NCBI RefSeq assembly: GCF_900005615.1 | Contig: NZ_LN832559.1 | Coordinates: forward strand, 162,501 to 226,500 | Direction: 5' to 3' | From: Paracoccus aminovorans | GTDB taxonomy: Bacteria > Pseudomonadota > Alphaproteobacteria > Rhodobacterales > Rhodobacteraceae | Length of the DNA: 64,000 bases | Part shown: piece after piece, positions 49,466-60,196 of the stretch | Layout of the letters: each line of letters opens with the position of its first letter | Position numbering within the stretch: the stretch's first letter is position 1 | The notes under the pieces: model-generated | What the model was told of the DNA's origin: nothing | What the model saw: the letters and a program-made list of their open reading frames with translations, nothing else | Database searches by the model: none | Program-made: the position numbers and the translations under genes

Positions 49466-50481
49466 CTATTTCAGCAGCCCCGCCTCGCGGTAATATCGCG
49501 CGGCGCCCGGGTGCAGCGGGATGGCAAGGCCCTCCAGCGCGCGTTCGGCCAAGATGTCGCGGCCGCGGGCATGTCCGGCTTCCAGCAGGCGGCGGGTGCG
49601 GTCGTTCCACAGCGCCCGGGTAATGTCGTGGATCAGCGCCTCGGGCTGGTCGGCCGAAGTGACCCATTCCGCCCCGACCGAGATCGTATGCACCTCGGCC
49701 TCCTGACCCTGGTAGGTGCCGGCAGGGATGATGCTGCGGGCAAGGAACCCGTGCCGGGCGATCAGCGCCTCGGCCAGGGCGCCGTCGATGGGCAGGATCG
49801 CCAGGTCCTGCTGGCTGGCCAGTTCCGCGATGGCGCCGGCGGGATACCCGCCGACGAAAAACAGCGCATCCAACCGGCCCTGACCCATTTCCTCGACGGC
49901 ACGGCTCAGGGGCAGATACTGGGCGAGGATGTCCTGTTCGGACAGTCCGGCGCCGGCCAGGATGATCTGCGTATCGACCAGCGTGCCCGAGCCCGGCTCG
50001 TCCAGCGACACCCGCTTGCCTCTAAGATCGGCGACCGAGGCGATGCCGGCGGCCTGCGCGCGACCAGATGGATCGATTCGGGATAGAGATTGGCGATGGC
50101 GCGCAGCTTGTCGGCCGGGGGCCGGTCCTGCCAGATGCCGGTGCCGGAATAGGCCCAGGCGGCGATGTCGCCCTGGACGAAGCCCGATTCCAGGGCGCCC
50201 GCCTGGATCGCGACCGCATTGGCCACCGAACCGTTGGTGGCCTGGGCCGAGGCCACCAGCCCCGGCACCCCGCAGGCTTGGCCGGTCTTGCAGGCCCGCG
50301 CCCCGGGCGGGGCCGAGATCGCATCGGCCAGCAGGCTGCCTATGGGATAATAGGTTCCGGCGGTGCTGCCGGTGCCGATGCGAAAGAACCGCGGACCCGC
50401 ATCCTGGCCATCCTGCGCGAGGGCCGCTCCGCCCAGGATCAGCGCCGCCGCAGCGGCGGCAAGAATGCGTCGGAAAAGCAT
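49466..50481 (-). pseudogene. TAXI-family TRAP transporter solute receptor, frameshifted
   Basis: The N-terminal half (signal peptide MLFRRILAAAAAALILGG; FRIGTGSTAGTYYPIGSLLADAIS; VAIQAGALESGFVQGD; NLYPESIHLVAR) and the C-terminal half (SLDEPGSGTLVDTQIILAGAGLSEQDILAQYL to YYREAGLLK) are in different frames. One missing base in a GCGCGC run near 50055-50060 explains the break. Intact, it would be a normal-length periplasmic receptor of the TRAP-TAXI type. Whether this is true inactivation or a sequencing error cannot be decided here. No TRAP membrane gene is adjacent. Confidence 0.85.
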
Positions 50482-50698
50482 GGCGCCTCCGGTTTTCGCT
50501 GGTGATCCTGATTCACAGCTAGCGACGGCTGGATCGCCCTGACAACCGCCTTTCTTGCGGATTTCCGGGCAGGCTGCGGAAAACGCCGCCGGTGAGGTTC
50601 GTTTCCGTCATTCATGCGTCGCATTTGAAGAACGCCGCCCGTGAAAACAGGTGCATTCCTGAACACAGCACGACCCCCACAGCCAGCGGAGCCCAGCC

Positions 50699-51937
50699 AT
50701 GCTGAATACGGCCGAAATTCTGAACCAGCTCGTCAATCGCAAGAAAAACTTCGCGCTGCCCCGCGATCTGTATTGCGACCAAGGCGTGTTTCAGGCCGAT
50801 CTCGAGAACATCTGGTACAAGGAATGGCTGTACGCCATCCCGGCCTGCGAAGTCCCCAAGACCGGCAACTATGCCACCATGCAGGTCGGCGCCTATCCGC
50901 TTCTGATCGTGCGCGGCGGCGACGGCAAGATCCGCGCCTTCCACAACGTCTGCCGCCACCGCGGCCAGCGCCTGTGCTCCAAGCCGAACGGCTCGACCCC
51001 GAAACTGGTCTGCCCCTATCACCAGTGGACCTATGAGCTGGACGGCAAGCTGCTCTATGCCCGCGACATGGGCGACGATTTCGACGCCTCGAAATTCGGC
51101 CTGAAGACGGTGCATTGCGTCGAGCTGAACGGCATGGTCTTCGTCTGCCTGGCAGAAGTGCCGCCGGCGATCGGCGACCTGGCCAAGCAGCTGGCCGGCT
51201 ACCTGGCCCCCGGCGCGCTGAACGACGCGAAAGTGGCCTTCAGCTCGACCATCATCGAGAACGGCAACTGGAAGCTGGTGATCGAGAACAACCGCGAGTG
51301 CTATCACTGCGGCGGTGCGCACCCCTCGCTGTGCCGGACCTATTCCGACAACCCGCGCATGACCGCGATGGAAGGCCCCGACAGCGCCAGCCCCGACATC
51401 CTGGCCCATTGGAAGCGTTGCGAAGAGGCCGGCCTGCCCTCGCGCTTCGTGAACCACCCCAAGATGCAATGGCGCCTGGCCCGCATCCCGCTGCTGAACA
51501 ACGCCGAAAGCTACACGCTTTCGACCAAGGCCGCGGTCGCCAAGCGGATGGGCAGCATGCCCTTCAACGACGCCGGGAGCCTGCTGTTCTTCCACTATCC
51601 GAACACCTGGAACCACTTCCTGGCCGACCACGCCATCGTGTTCCGCACCCTGCCGATCAGCCCCACCGAAACCCAGGTGACGACCAACTGGCTGGTGCAC
51701 AAGGACGCCGTGGAAGGCGTGGACTACGACATCGAGACCCTGACCCGCGTCTGGCTGAACACCAACGACGAGGACCGCCAGGTGGTCGAGGAAAACCAGA
51801 AGGGCATCCTGTCGCCCGCCTATGAGCCCGGCCCCTATTCCTCGATCCAGGAAGAAGGCGTGGTGCAGTTCATCGACTGGTATGCCGGCACGATGATCGA
51901 CCGGCTTTCGCCCACCCCGGCGATGGCGGCCGAATAA
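50699..51937 (+). CDS. gbcA: Rieske non-haem iron oxygenase, GbcA-like
   Basis: 412 residues. Rieske centre Cys85-x-His87 and Cys105-x2-His108 (NVCRHRGQRLC, LVCPYHQW), then the mononuclear iron site region IENNRECYHCGGAHPSL. This form is typical of the betaine/stachydrine demethylase branch (GbcA-type) rather than aromatic dioxygenases. It would demethylate glycine betaine or a similar quaternary amine, releasing formaldehyde. Overlaps its reductase gene by one base. Confidence 0.85.
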   Translation: MLNTAEILNQLVNRKKNFALPRDLYCDQGVFQADLENIWYKEWLYAIPACEVPKTGNYATMQVGAYPLLIVRGGDGKIRAFHNVCRHRGQRLCSKPNGSTPKLVCPYHQWTYELDGKLLYARDMGDDFDASKFGLKTVHCVELNGMVFVCLAEVPPAIGDLAKQLAGYLAPGALNDAKVAFSSTIIENGNWKLVIENNRECYHCGGAHPSLCRTYSDNPRMTAMEGPDSASPDILAHWKRCEEAGLPSRFVNHPKMQWRLARIPLLNNAESYTLSTKAAVAKRMGSMPFNDAGSLLFFHYPNTWNHFLADHAIVFRTLPISPTETQVTTNWLVHKDAVEGVDYDIETLTRVWLNTNDEDRQVVEENQKGILSPAYEPGPYSSIQEEGVVQFIDWYAGTMIDRLSPTPAMAAE

Positions 51938-53013
51938 TGGCGGTTCTGGTCAAGAACTTCGGCGACAAGTCGTGGAAGGACGACGAGTTGCTGGAATGCG
52001 TGATGGTGGTGCCCGAGGTCTCGGACACCGCCACCTTCACCTTCCGGGCGCCGTCCGGGGCGTTCTTCGACTTCAAGCCCGGCCAGTTCCTGACGCTCGA
52101 TCTGCCGGTCCCCGGCGGCAACGTGCAGCGGACCTATACGATCTCGTCCTCGCCGTCGCGGCCGCTGTCGATCTCGGTCACGGTCAAGGCGGGTCCGGAC
52201 AGCATCGGCACGCGCTGGATGCTGGACCACCTGCGGCCCGGGATGAAGCTCAAGGCCTATGGTGCGAACGGCATCTTTACCTTCATCAACCATGAGGCGC
52301 CGAAGTACCTGTTCATTTCGGCCGGCTCGGGCATCACCCCGGTGATGTCGATGACCACCTGGGCCTGGGATTCGGGCGAGATGCCGGACATCGTGTTCGT
52401 GCATGCCGCCCGCGCGCCCAGCGAGATTATCTTCCGCCAGCAGCTGGAGAACATGGCCGACCGCGTGCCCGGCCTGCAGCTGCGCTTCACGGTCGAACAG
52501 GATGACCCCTTCCGCACCTGGCACGGCTATCGCGGCCGGCTGAACCAGATCATGCTGGGCCTGATGGCGCCGGACTATCTGGAACGCGAGGTGTTCTGCT
52601 GCGGTCCCGAGCCCTTCATGCAGGCCGTGCGCGACATGCTGATCGCGCTCGGCTACGACATGGATCATTACCATCAGGAAAGCTTCGGTGCGCCGGTCAA
52701 GACCGAAGCCGATGCGCCGGTCCTGCATGACGTGATTCCGGACGAGCAATCCGGGGCGCAGATCACCTTCGAATCCTCGGGCATCACCGCGAACTGCCAC
52801 GAGACCGACACCGTGCTGGCAGTGGCCAAGGCCAACGGGCTGAACATCCCCTCGGGCTGCACCTTCGGCCTGTGCGGCACCTGCAAGGTCCGCAAGACCT
52901 CGGGCGAGGTGCACATGGTCCACAACGGCGGCATCACCGAAGACGACATCGCCGAAGGCTATATCCTCGCCTGCTGCTCGCATCCGATCGGGGCTGTCGC
53001 CGTCGAGGTTTGA
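51937..53013 (+). CDS. gbcB: Ferredoxin-type reductase partner (GbcB-like)
   Basis: 358 residues: FAD-binding barrel (FKPGQFLTLDLP, RTYTISSSP), NAD domain (YLFISAGSGITPVMSM, FCCGPEPFM) and a C-terminal plant-type [2Fe-2S] domain (CTFGLCGTCKV ... ACCSHP, with four cysteines). Supplies electrons from NADH to the Rieske oxygenase. The pair is coupled and ends at a hairpin terminator. Confidence 0.88.
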   Translation: MAVLVKNFGDKSWKDDELLECVMVVPEVSDTATFTFRAPSGAFFDFKPGQFLTLDLPVPGGNVQRTYTISSSPSRPLSISVTVKAGPDSIGTRWMLDHLRPGMKLKAYGANGIFTFINHEAPKYLFISAGSGITPVMSMTTWAWDSGEMPDIVFVHAARAPSEIIFRQQLENMADRVPGLQLRFTVEQDDPFRTWHGYRGRLNQIMLGLMAPDYLEREVFCCGPEPFMQAVRDMLIALGYDMDHYHQESFGAPVKTEADAPVLHDVIPDEQSGAQITFESSGITANCHETDTVLAVAKANGLNIPSGCTFGLCGTCKVRKTSGEVHMVHNGGITEDDIAEGYILACCSHPIGAVAVEV

Positions 53014-53058
53014 CAGGACCGTTGTGTTCGGATATACATAACGAACGATACCCTCTCA

Positions 53059-53086
53059 AAGGCGCGCTCCCTGCGGGGCGCGCCTT
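53059..53086 (+). terminator. Terminator after gbcAB
   Basis: Stem AAGGCGCGC / GCGCGCCTT (9 bp), extended inside by CCC / GGG; followed by CTGTCGT. No long T-run. Confidence 0.65.
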
Positions 53087-53097
53087 CTGTCGTGCGC

Positions 53098-53126
53098 TTG
53101 ACATAGCTACCATACGGGGTGATCCT
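53098..53126 (+). promoter_or_regulatory. Possible promoter of the formate dehydrogenase operon
   Basis: Perfect TTGACA (53098-53103), but the -10 at 17-bp spacing (GATCCT) is poor. Lies 42 bp upstream of the start codon. Confidence 0.35.
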
Positions 53127-53167
53127 GTTTGCGTACCTATCCATTCGACAGGCAACAGGAGGGAACG

Positions 53168-56100
53168 ATGAACATCGACCTCTCGCGGCGCGGCTTCCTG
53201 AAGCTGGCGGGCGCGGGTGTCGCGGCAACGTCGCTGGGGGCCATGGGCTTCGGCGAGGCCGAGGCGGCAGAGCAGGCGCATGTGCGCGCCTTCAAGCTGG
53301 CCTCGATGACCGAGACCCGGAACACCTGCACCTATTGCTCGGTCGCCTGCGGCATCCTGATCTATTCCAAGGGCGACGTGGCCGCCGGCGAACAGGCCGA
53401 GATCATCCATATCGAGGGCGACGCCGACCACCCGACCAACCGCGGTACGCTGTGCCCGAAAGGCGCGGCGCTGAAGGACATCGTCCATTCCGAGACCCGC
53501 CTGACCACGCCGCGCATCCGCCGCCCCGGCGCCGACGGCTTCCAGGACATCGGCTGGGACGAGGCGCTGGACAAGATCGCCCGCGCGCTGAAGGATGACC
53601 GCGACGCCAACATGGTGTTGACCAACGACGATGGCGTGCCGGTGAACCGCTGGACGACGACCGGCTTCCTGGCCGCTTCGGCCACCACGAACGAAACCGC
53701 ATGGCTGACCTACAAGACGGTGCGCGCCATGGGGATCGTCGGATTCGACAACCAGGCGCGCGTCTGACACGGCCCCACGGTGTCCAGTTTGGGCCCGACA
53801 TTTGGCCGCGGAGCGATGACCAACCCCTGGACCGACATCAAGAACACCGACCTGGTGATCGTGATGGGCGGGAATGCCGCCGAAGCCCATCCCTGCGGCT
53901 TCAAATGGGTGACCGAAGCCAAGGCGCATCGTGGCGCCAAGCTGATCGTCGTGGACCCTCGGTTCACGCGCACGGCCTCGGTGTCCGACTATTACGCGCC
54001 GATCCGACCCGGGTCCGACATCACCTTCCTGATGGCCATGATCAACTGGATGATCCAGAACGATAAGGTCCAGTGGGAATATGTGAAGAACTTCACCAAT
54101 GCGCCCTTCATCGTGAAGGACGAGTTCGGCTGGAGCGACGGGCTGTTCTCGGGCTACGACCCCGAAAAGCGCGACTATGACAAATCGAGCTGGGATTACG
54201 TCATCGGCGACGACGGCTTTGCCGCCGTGGACATGACCCTGCAACACCCGCGCTGCGTCTGGAACCTGCTCAAGGAGCATGTCTCGCGCTATACGCCCGA
54301 ACTGGTCGAGCAGGTCTGCGGCACGCCCAAGGACCGTTTCCTGCATATCGCGGAAATGATCGGCGCATGTTCGGCGCCCGACAAGACCATGACCTCGATG
54401 TATGCGCTGGGCTGGACGCAGCATTCCAAGGGCGCGCAGAACATCCGCGGCATGGCGATGCTGCAGCTGGTGCTGGGCAATATCGGCGTGCGCGGCGGCG
54501 GCATGAACGCCTTGCGCGGGCATTCCAACATCCAGGGCCTGACCGACATCGGGCTGATGTCGAACCTGATCCCGGGCTATCTGAACATCCCGACCGAAAA
54601 GGAAGCGGACTGGGCGACCTATATGTCCAGCCGCGAATTCAAGCCGCTGCGGCCGGGCCAGACCAGCTATTGGCAGAACTACCCGAAATTCATGGTCAGC
54701 TTCATGAAGGCCATGTGGGGCGATGCCGCGACGGTCGAAAACGACTGGGCCTATCACTACCTGCCCAAGCTGGACGTGCCGACCTATGACATCCTGCGCA
54801 TGTTCGAGCTGATGAAGGCCGGCAAGATCACCAACTACTTCTGTCAGGGCTTCAACCCGCTTCTGGCCTTCCCGAACCGGGCCAAGCTGACCGAGGCGCT
54901 GTCGAAGCTGAAGCTGCTGGTCATCATGGACCCGTTGGAGACCGAGACCGCCCGCTTCTGGGAAAACCACGGCGAATACAACGAGGTGGACCCGGCCGCG
55001 ATCCAGACCGAGGTGATCCAGCTGCCGACCACCTGCTTTGCCGAGGACGACGGTTCGCTGGTGAATTCGGGGCGCTGGCTGCAATGGCACTGGGCGGCGG
55101 GCACGCCTCCGGGCCAGTCCAAGCGCGACACTTGGATCATGTCGCAGATCTTCCAGCGCGTCAGGAAGCTTTACCAGGACGAAGGCGGCATCTTCCCCGA
55201 CCCGATCCTGAACCTGACCTGGGACTATGCCGATCCCGAGGAGCCGACCGCCGAGGAACTGGCGAAAGAGATGAACGGCCGCGCCCTGAAGGACGTCTAC
55301 GACCTCAAGGACACGGCCAAGCTGCTGACGCCGGCGGGCAAGCAGCTGCTGAACTTCAGCCAGTATCGCGACGACGGCTCGACCATGGGCGGCTGCTGGA
55401 TCTTCTCGGGCTGCTGGAACGAGGACGGCAACATGATGGCGCGGCGGGACAATGCCGATCCCGACGACTCCGGCATGTTCCCGAACTGGACCTATGCCTG
55501 GCCGCTGAACCGGCGCGTGCTCTACAACCGCGCCTCGGCGGACATGCAGGGCAAGCCCTGGGACCCGTCGCGCAAGCTGATGGAATGGGACGGCGAGAAA
55601 TGGGCGGGCTACGACGTGCCCGACATCGCCCCCACCTCGAAACCCGGCGAGGTCGGCCCCTTCATCATGAACCAGGAGGGGACATCGCGTCTCTTTACCC
55701 GGGGCATGATGCGCGACGGGCCGTTCCCGACGCATATGGAGCCCTTCGAGTCGCCGATCGCCAACCCGTTCAACCCCGAGATGCGGGGCAATCCGGTGGC
55801 GCGGGTGTTCGTGGACGATGCCGAGCAATTCGCCACCAGCGAGGAATTCCCGCTTGTCGCGACCTCCTATCGCCTGACCGAGCATTTCCACTACTGGACC
55901 AAGAACAACCGCATCAACGCCGCGCTGCAGCCCGAATTCTTCGTCGAGATCAGCAAGGAACTCGCCGCCGAAAAGGGCATCACCAAGGGCGGCATGGTGC
56001 GGGTCTGGTCCAAGCGCGGCTCGATCAAGGCGCGGGCGCTGGTGACCGGCCGGATCAAGCCGCTGCAATGCGGTGACAAGCTGGTCCATGTCGTCGGCAT

Positions 56101-56251
56101 CCCGCTGCACTGGGGCTTCGTCGGCGCGGCGCGCAAAGGGTTCGGGCCGAACAGCCTGACGCCCTTCGTCGGCGACGCCAACGTGGAAACGCCCGAATTC
56201 AAGGCGTTCCTCGTCAATATCGAGCCAGCGACAGGGGAGGCGGTATCGTGA
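53168..56251 (+). CDS. fdoG: Formate dehydrogenase alpha subunit, selenocysteine-containing (FdnG/FdoG type)
   Basis: 1027 residues with UGA at 53765-53767 read as selenocysteine 200. The codon is followed by [21 protein letters not shown], which matches the sequence after Sec in E. coli FdnG, and the frame then continues without stops to 56251. Start at 53168 behind AGGAGG. Twin-arginine signal ([12 protein letters not shown], Arg7-Arg8), then [4Fe-4S] ligands (CTYCSVAC ... LCPKG), and bis-MGD domains ([16 protein letters not shown]). Exported with its beta subunit to oxidise formate at the periplasmic face. Simple gene calling would report two pieces. Confidence 0.96.
53768..53800 (+). promoter_or_regulatory. 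Putative bacterial SECIS hairpin
   Basis: Immediately after the Sec UGA. A small stem with CCAGTTTGG apex (53784-53792) has the GU-containing loop expected for SelB binding; its position, about 17 nt past UGA, resembles the E. coli fdnG element. Confidence 0.6.
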
Positions 56252-57231
56252 CTCAGGACCCGAACCTCGACAGCCCGCGGACGGCGGTCTCGAACCCGCC
56301 GGTGCAGCCGATGCCGGCCAATCTTGGCGCGGGCGACGTGGTCCGCGCCTCGGCCATGCCCAACCTGCCCCCGCCCGAGCGCGAGCTGACGCCGGTGGCG
56401 AAGCTGATCGACGTCAGCAAATGCATCGGCTGCAAGGCCTGCCAATCGGCCTGCGCGGAATGGAACGACACCCATCCCGAGATCGGCCATAACACCGGGG
56501 TTTATGAAAATCCCGCGGACCTCTCGCCCGAGATGTTCACGCTGATGCGGTTCAGCGAATACGAAAACCCCCAGACCGGGGATTTCGAATGGCTGATCCG
56601 CAAGGACGGCTGCATGCATTGCGCCGATCCGGGCTGCCTCAAGGCCTGCCCGGCCCCGGGCGCCATCGTGCAATATTCCAACGGCATCGTGGATTTCATC
56701 CACGAGAACTGCATCGGCTGCGGCTATTGCGTCACCGGCTGCCCCTTCGACATCCCGCGTATCAGCCAAAAGACCCATGTCAGCTACAAATGCACGCTGT
56801 GCTCGGACCGGGTGGCGGTGGGCCAGGGGCCGGCCTGCGCCAAGGCCTGCCCGACCCAGGCCATCGTCTTCGGCACCAAGGAGGACATGGTCGCCCATGC
56901 CGAGGCCCGGGTCGAGGATCTGAAATCGCGCGGCTACGACAACGCCGGCATCTACGACCCGGCGGGGGTGGGCGGTACGCATGTCTTTTACGTGCTGCAT
57001 CACGCCGACCAGCCGGGGCTTTATGCCGACCTGCCGGCCGATCCGCAGATCTCGCCGGTGGTGCGCGGCTGGAAGGGCGTGACCAAGACCGTGGGCCTTG
57101 CCGCCATCGGCCTTGCCGCCGTCGGCTCGGTGCTGCACGGGTTGCTGGGCCGCGCCAACACCGTCAGCGCCGAGGACGAGCACGAGGCCGAGGAGCTGGT
57201 GGACCACACCCAGGGAACGGAGAAGGCGTGA
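56248..57231 (+). CDS. fdoH: Formate dehydrogenase iron-sulfur beta subunit
   Basis: 327 residues. Four ferredoxin-like cysteine clusters ([63 protein letters not shown]) and a C-terminal membrane anchor ([20 protein letters not shown]). Passes electrons from the alpha subunit to cytochrome b. Overlaps the alpha gene by 4 bp and the gamma gene by one base. Confidence 0.96.
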   Translation: MTQDPNLDSPRTAVSNPPVQPMPANLGAGDVVRASAMPNLPPPERELTPVAKLIDVSKCIGCKACQSACAEWNDTHPEIGHNTGVYENPADLSPEMFTLMRFSEYENPQTGDFEWLIRKDGCMHCADPGCLKACPAPGAIVQYSNGIVDFIHENCIGCGYCVTGCPFDIPRISQKTHVSYKCTLCSDRVAVGQGPACAKACPTQAIVFGTKEDMVAHAEARVEDLKSRGYDNAGIYDPAGVGGTHVFYVLHHADQPGLYADLPADPQISPVVRGWKGVTKTVGLAAIGLAAVGSVLHGLLGRANTVSAEDEHEAEELVDHTQGTEKA

Positions 57232-57917
57232 TGGCGAACCGGCTTTATTCCCAACCCGGCGACCGGATCGAGACCACCGATCCGGTAACCGTCAACCGCT
57301 ATCGCGGCTTCACCCGCGCCAATCACTGGGTGACGGCCGCCAGCCTGATCGTGCTTTTGCTGTCGGGCATGGCGCTGTTCCATCCGTCGCTGTTCTTCCT
57401 GACCGGGATCTTCGGCGGCGGCCAGACCACGCGCTGGCTGCACCCCTTCGTCGGCATCCTGCTGTTCTTCAGCTTCCTGATCCTGTTCCTGCAGCTCTGG
57501 CGGCTGAACCTGCCCAAGCCCGAGGATACCACCTGGGTCAGCCACATCGGCGAGGTGGTGAAGGGCGAAGAGGAAAAGCTGCCCGAGCTTGGCAAGTACA
57601 ATGCCGGGCAGAAGTTCATCTTCTGGGCGATGTCGGCGCTGATCGTGGTGCTGATCGTCTCGGGCGTGATGATCTGGGAACAGTATTTCCCGGATCTGGT
57701 CAGCATCCCCGTGCGCCGCTGGGCGGTGCTGGTGCATTCGCTGGCGGCGGTGGCGATCATCCTGGTCTTCATCCTGCACGTCTATGCGGCGTTCTGGACC
57801 CGCGGTACGCTGCGCGCCATGACCCGCGGCACCGTCACCGGCGGCTGGGCCTGGAAGCATCACCGCAAATGGCTGCGGGAACTGGCTGGACGCGACCGCC
57901 GCGGCCCGGCAGAGTAG
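57231..57917 (+). CDS. fdoI: Formate dehydrogenase cytochrome b556 gamma subunit
   Basis: 228 residues with four membrane helices. Haem-ligand histidines in FTRANHWVTAAS, WLHPFVGILL and AVLVHSLAAVAIILVFILHVYAAFW. It anchors the complex and hands electrons to quinone. Confidence 0.94.
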   Translation: MANRLYSQPGDRIETTDPVTVNRYRGFTRANHWVTAASLIVLLLSGMALFHPSLFFLTGIFGGGQTTRWLHPFVGILLFFSFLILFLQLWRLNLPKPEDTTWVSHIGEVVKGEEEKLPELGKYNAGQKFIFWAMSALIVVLIVSGVMIWEQYFPDLVSIPVRRWAVLVHSLAAVAIILVFILHVYAAFWTRGTLRAMTRGTVTGGWAWKHHRKWLRELAGRDRRGPAE

Positions 57918-57956
57918 GGCAAAACCCCAAGGTGGCCGGTCGGCACAAGGAAAGCC

Positions 57957-58865
57957 ATGTCAGCAAGCCTGAAACCCGACCCCTCGATGATCGGCGGCGT
58001 CGCCAAGGTTCCCCTGGCGCGCCTGCCCAATCCGCAAGCGATCTTCGACACCCGCGCCGCGCGCTTCGATTTCCTCGCCGGACATAGCGCCAATCTGGCA
58101 CCTTATCTGCGTTTCCTGGCTGCGATCTGCCGGGCGCAGGCGGAGCTGGCCCGCGCGCTTTCGGGCCCTGCGCCGCTGGCCGCCGAGCGGATCGAACAGG
58201 CCCGCGCCGCGCGGATGCCGCCGCTGGACCGCAACGACTGGCGTGATACCTTGCCCGAGGCCATGGACAGGCTGCTGGAAAAGCTGCAGGCGGTCGAGAT
58301 GCCTCAGCCCGCCCGGCTGGCGCTTGACGCGCTGGGCGCGGCCGAGCCCTCGGACCGTGAGTGGGTGATGGGCAATGTCCTGACCGACACCATTCCGGCC
58401 GACAGCGTGGCGCCGCATCTTTTCGCCGCCGCCGCCTTGCAGGTCGTGGCCTGTCTCTCGGCCGCCACCCTGCCGGTCGACAAGCTGGTGCCGATCCGTC
58501 CCGGCATCTGCCCGGCCTGCGGCGGCCGCCCCATTGCCAGCCTGGTGACCGAAAACATCGGCGCCGAGGGCGCGCGCTATTGCGCCTGCGCCACCTGCCA
58601 GACGCTCTGGAACGAGGTGCGGGTGAAATGCACCTGCTGCGGCTCGACCAAGGGCATCACTTATCGCTCGGTCGAGGTCGAGGATGCGACCATCAAGGCC
58701 GAATGTTGCCGGGAATGCGGCAAGTGGGTCAAGATTTTGTATCAGAGCAAGAATCCGACACTGGAAGTTGTAGCTGACGATGTGGCGAGCCTGGGGCTCG
58801 ACCTGATGATGCGGGATACGGAATGGCAGCGCGGCGGCTTCAATCCGTTCCTGACGGGCTATTGA
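57957..58865 (+). CDS. fdhE: Formate dehydrogenase accessory protein FdhE
   Basis: 302 residues. C-terminal rubredoxin-like CxxC motifs: [33 protein letters not shown], binding iron or zinc. FdhE assists maturation of respiratory formate dehydrogenases. Sits between the structural genes and selA; one-base overlap with selA. Confidence 0.94.
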   Translation: MSASLKPDPSMIGGVAKVPLARLPNPQAIFDTRAARFDFLAGHSANLAPYLRFLAAICRAQAELARALSGPAPLAAERIEQARAARMPPLDRNDWRDTLPEAMDRLLEKLQAVEMPQPARLALDALGAAEPSDREWVMGNVLTDTIPADSVAPHLFAAAALQVVACLSAATLPVDKLVPIRPGICPACGGRPIASLVTENIGAEGARYCACATCQTLWNEVRVKCTCCGSTKGITYRSVEVEDATIKAECCRECGKWVKILYQSKNPTLEVVADDVASLGLDLMMRDTEWQRGGFNPFLTGY

Positions 58866-60196
58866 TGGACCTGCGCGCGCTGCCCTCGGTGGATCGCTTG
58901 CTGGCCGACGCCGGCCCGCTGATCGCCGCCCATGGCCGGGCCGTGGTGACCGACGCCCTGCGTGCGGAACTGGCCGAAATTCGCACCAGCCGTCCCGATC
59001 CCTTGCCCGATGCCCCGTCGATCCTGGCCGCGGCCGAGGCACGGCTGACGCGCCAGGCGCGATCCAAGCTGCGGCCGGTGCTGAACCTGACCGGCACGGT
59101 GCTGCACACCAATCTGGGCCGCGCCCTGCTGGCCGAGGCCGCCGTCGAGGCCGCCACCGCCGCCATGCGCGCGCCCGCGGCGCTGGAATACGATCTCGAC
59201 AGCGGCGGTCGCGGCGAACGCGACAGCCATCTGCGCGGGCTGCTTTGCGAGCTGACCGGGGCCGAGGATGCCACGGTCGTCAACAACAATGCCGCCGCGG
59301 TGCTGATCGTGCTGAACACCCTGGCCCGCGGTCGCGAGGCCGTGGTCTCGCGCGGCGAACTCATCGAGATCGGCGGCGCCTTCCGCATGCCCGCGATCAT
59401 GGAGCAGGCCGGCTGCACCCTGCGCGAGGTCGGCACCACCAACCGCACCCATGCCCGCGACTATCGTCAGGCCATCGGTCCCGAGACCGGCCTCTTGATG
59501 AAGGTCCATACCTCGAACTATCGCATCGAGGGCTTCACCGCCGAGGTTTCCGCCCCCGAACTTGCCGCCATCGCGCATGAGGCGGGGTTGCCGCTGGTCA
59601 ACGACCTCGGCTCGGGCACGCTGGTCGATCTACGCCGCTGGGGTCTTGCGCCCGAGCCTACCGTGGCCGAAGCCGTGGCCGAGGGCGCCGATGTCGTCAC
59701 CTTCTCGGGCGACAAGCTGCTGGGCGGGCCGCAGGCCGGCTTCATCGTCGGCAGGCGCGAGATCATCGCCGCGATCAACCGCAATCCGCTGAAACGCGCG
59801 CTGCGCCTCGACAAGATCCGCATCGCCGCGACCGAGGCGACGCTGCGCCTCTATCGCGACCCCGACCGGCTGGCCGAGCGGTTGCCGACCCTGCGCCTGC
59901 TGTCCCGCCCGCAGGCCCAGATCCGGGCCCAGGCCGACCGCCTTGCCGCGCCGGTGGCCAAGGCTCTGGGCTGCACTGTCAGCGTCGTCGATTGCGCCAG
60001 CCAGATCGGCTCGGGCGCGCTGCCGACCGACACCATTCCCAGCGCCGGCCTGGCGCTGACCCCGAACCCCGAGGCCCTGGCCGACGGGCTGCGCGGGCTG
60101 GGAACCCCGATCATCGGCCGCATCCACGACGGCGCGCTGATTCTCGACCTGCGCTGCCTGGCCGACGACGCGGCGCTGCTCGACGCCCTCACATGA
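58865..60196 (+). CDS. selA: L-seryl-tRNA(Sec) selenium transferase
   Basis: 443 residues. [37 protein letters not shown] and the PLP lysine in [19 protein letters not shown] are SelA signatures. Converts Ser-tRNA(Sec) to Sec-tRNA(Sec) with selenophosphate. Start at the ATG at 58865; overlaps selB by 4 bp. Confidence 0.96.
   Translation: MDLRALPSVDRLLADAGPLIAAHGRAVVTDALRAELAEIRTSRPDPLPDAPSILAAAEARLTRQARSKLRPVLNLTGTVLHTNLGRALLAEAAVEAATAAMRAPAALEYDLDSGGRGERDSHLRGLLCELTGAEDATVVNNNAAAVLIVLNTLARGREAVVSRGELIEIGGAFRMPAIMEQAGCTLREVGTTNRTHARDYRQAIGPETGLLMKVHTSNYRIEGFTAEVSAPELAAIAHEAGLPLVNDLGSGTLVDLRRWGLAPEPTVAEAVAEGADVVTFSGDKLLGGPQAGFIVGRREIIAAINRNPLKRALRLDKIRIAATEATLRLYRDPDRLAERLPTLRLLSRPQAQIRAQADRLAAPVAKALGCTVSVVDCASQIGSGALPTDTIPSAGLALTPNPEALADGLRGLGTPIIGRIHDGALILDLRCLADDAALLDALT

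Noticed and set aside
53168..53767. Separate short formate dehydrogenase fragment ending at TGA, with a second gene starting at 53780 or later
   Set aside because: Both pieces are in one frame and the TGA sits exactly at the Sec position, with selA/selB/selC downstream; a single selenoprotein gene explains everything.
52934..56110. 1058-residue minus-strand open frame opposite the formate dehydrogenase gene
   Set aside because: Antisense shadow of a highly conserved gene; no family features and no ribosome site.
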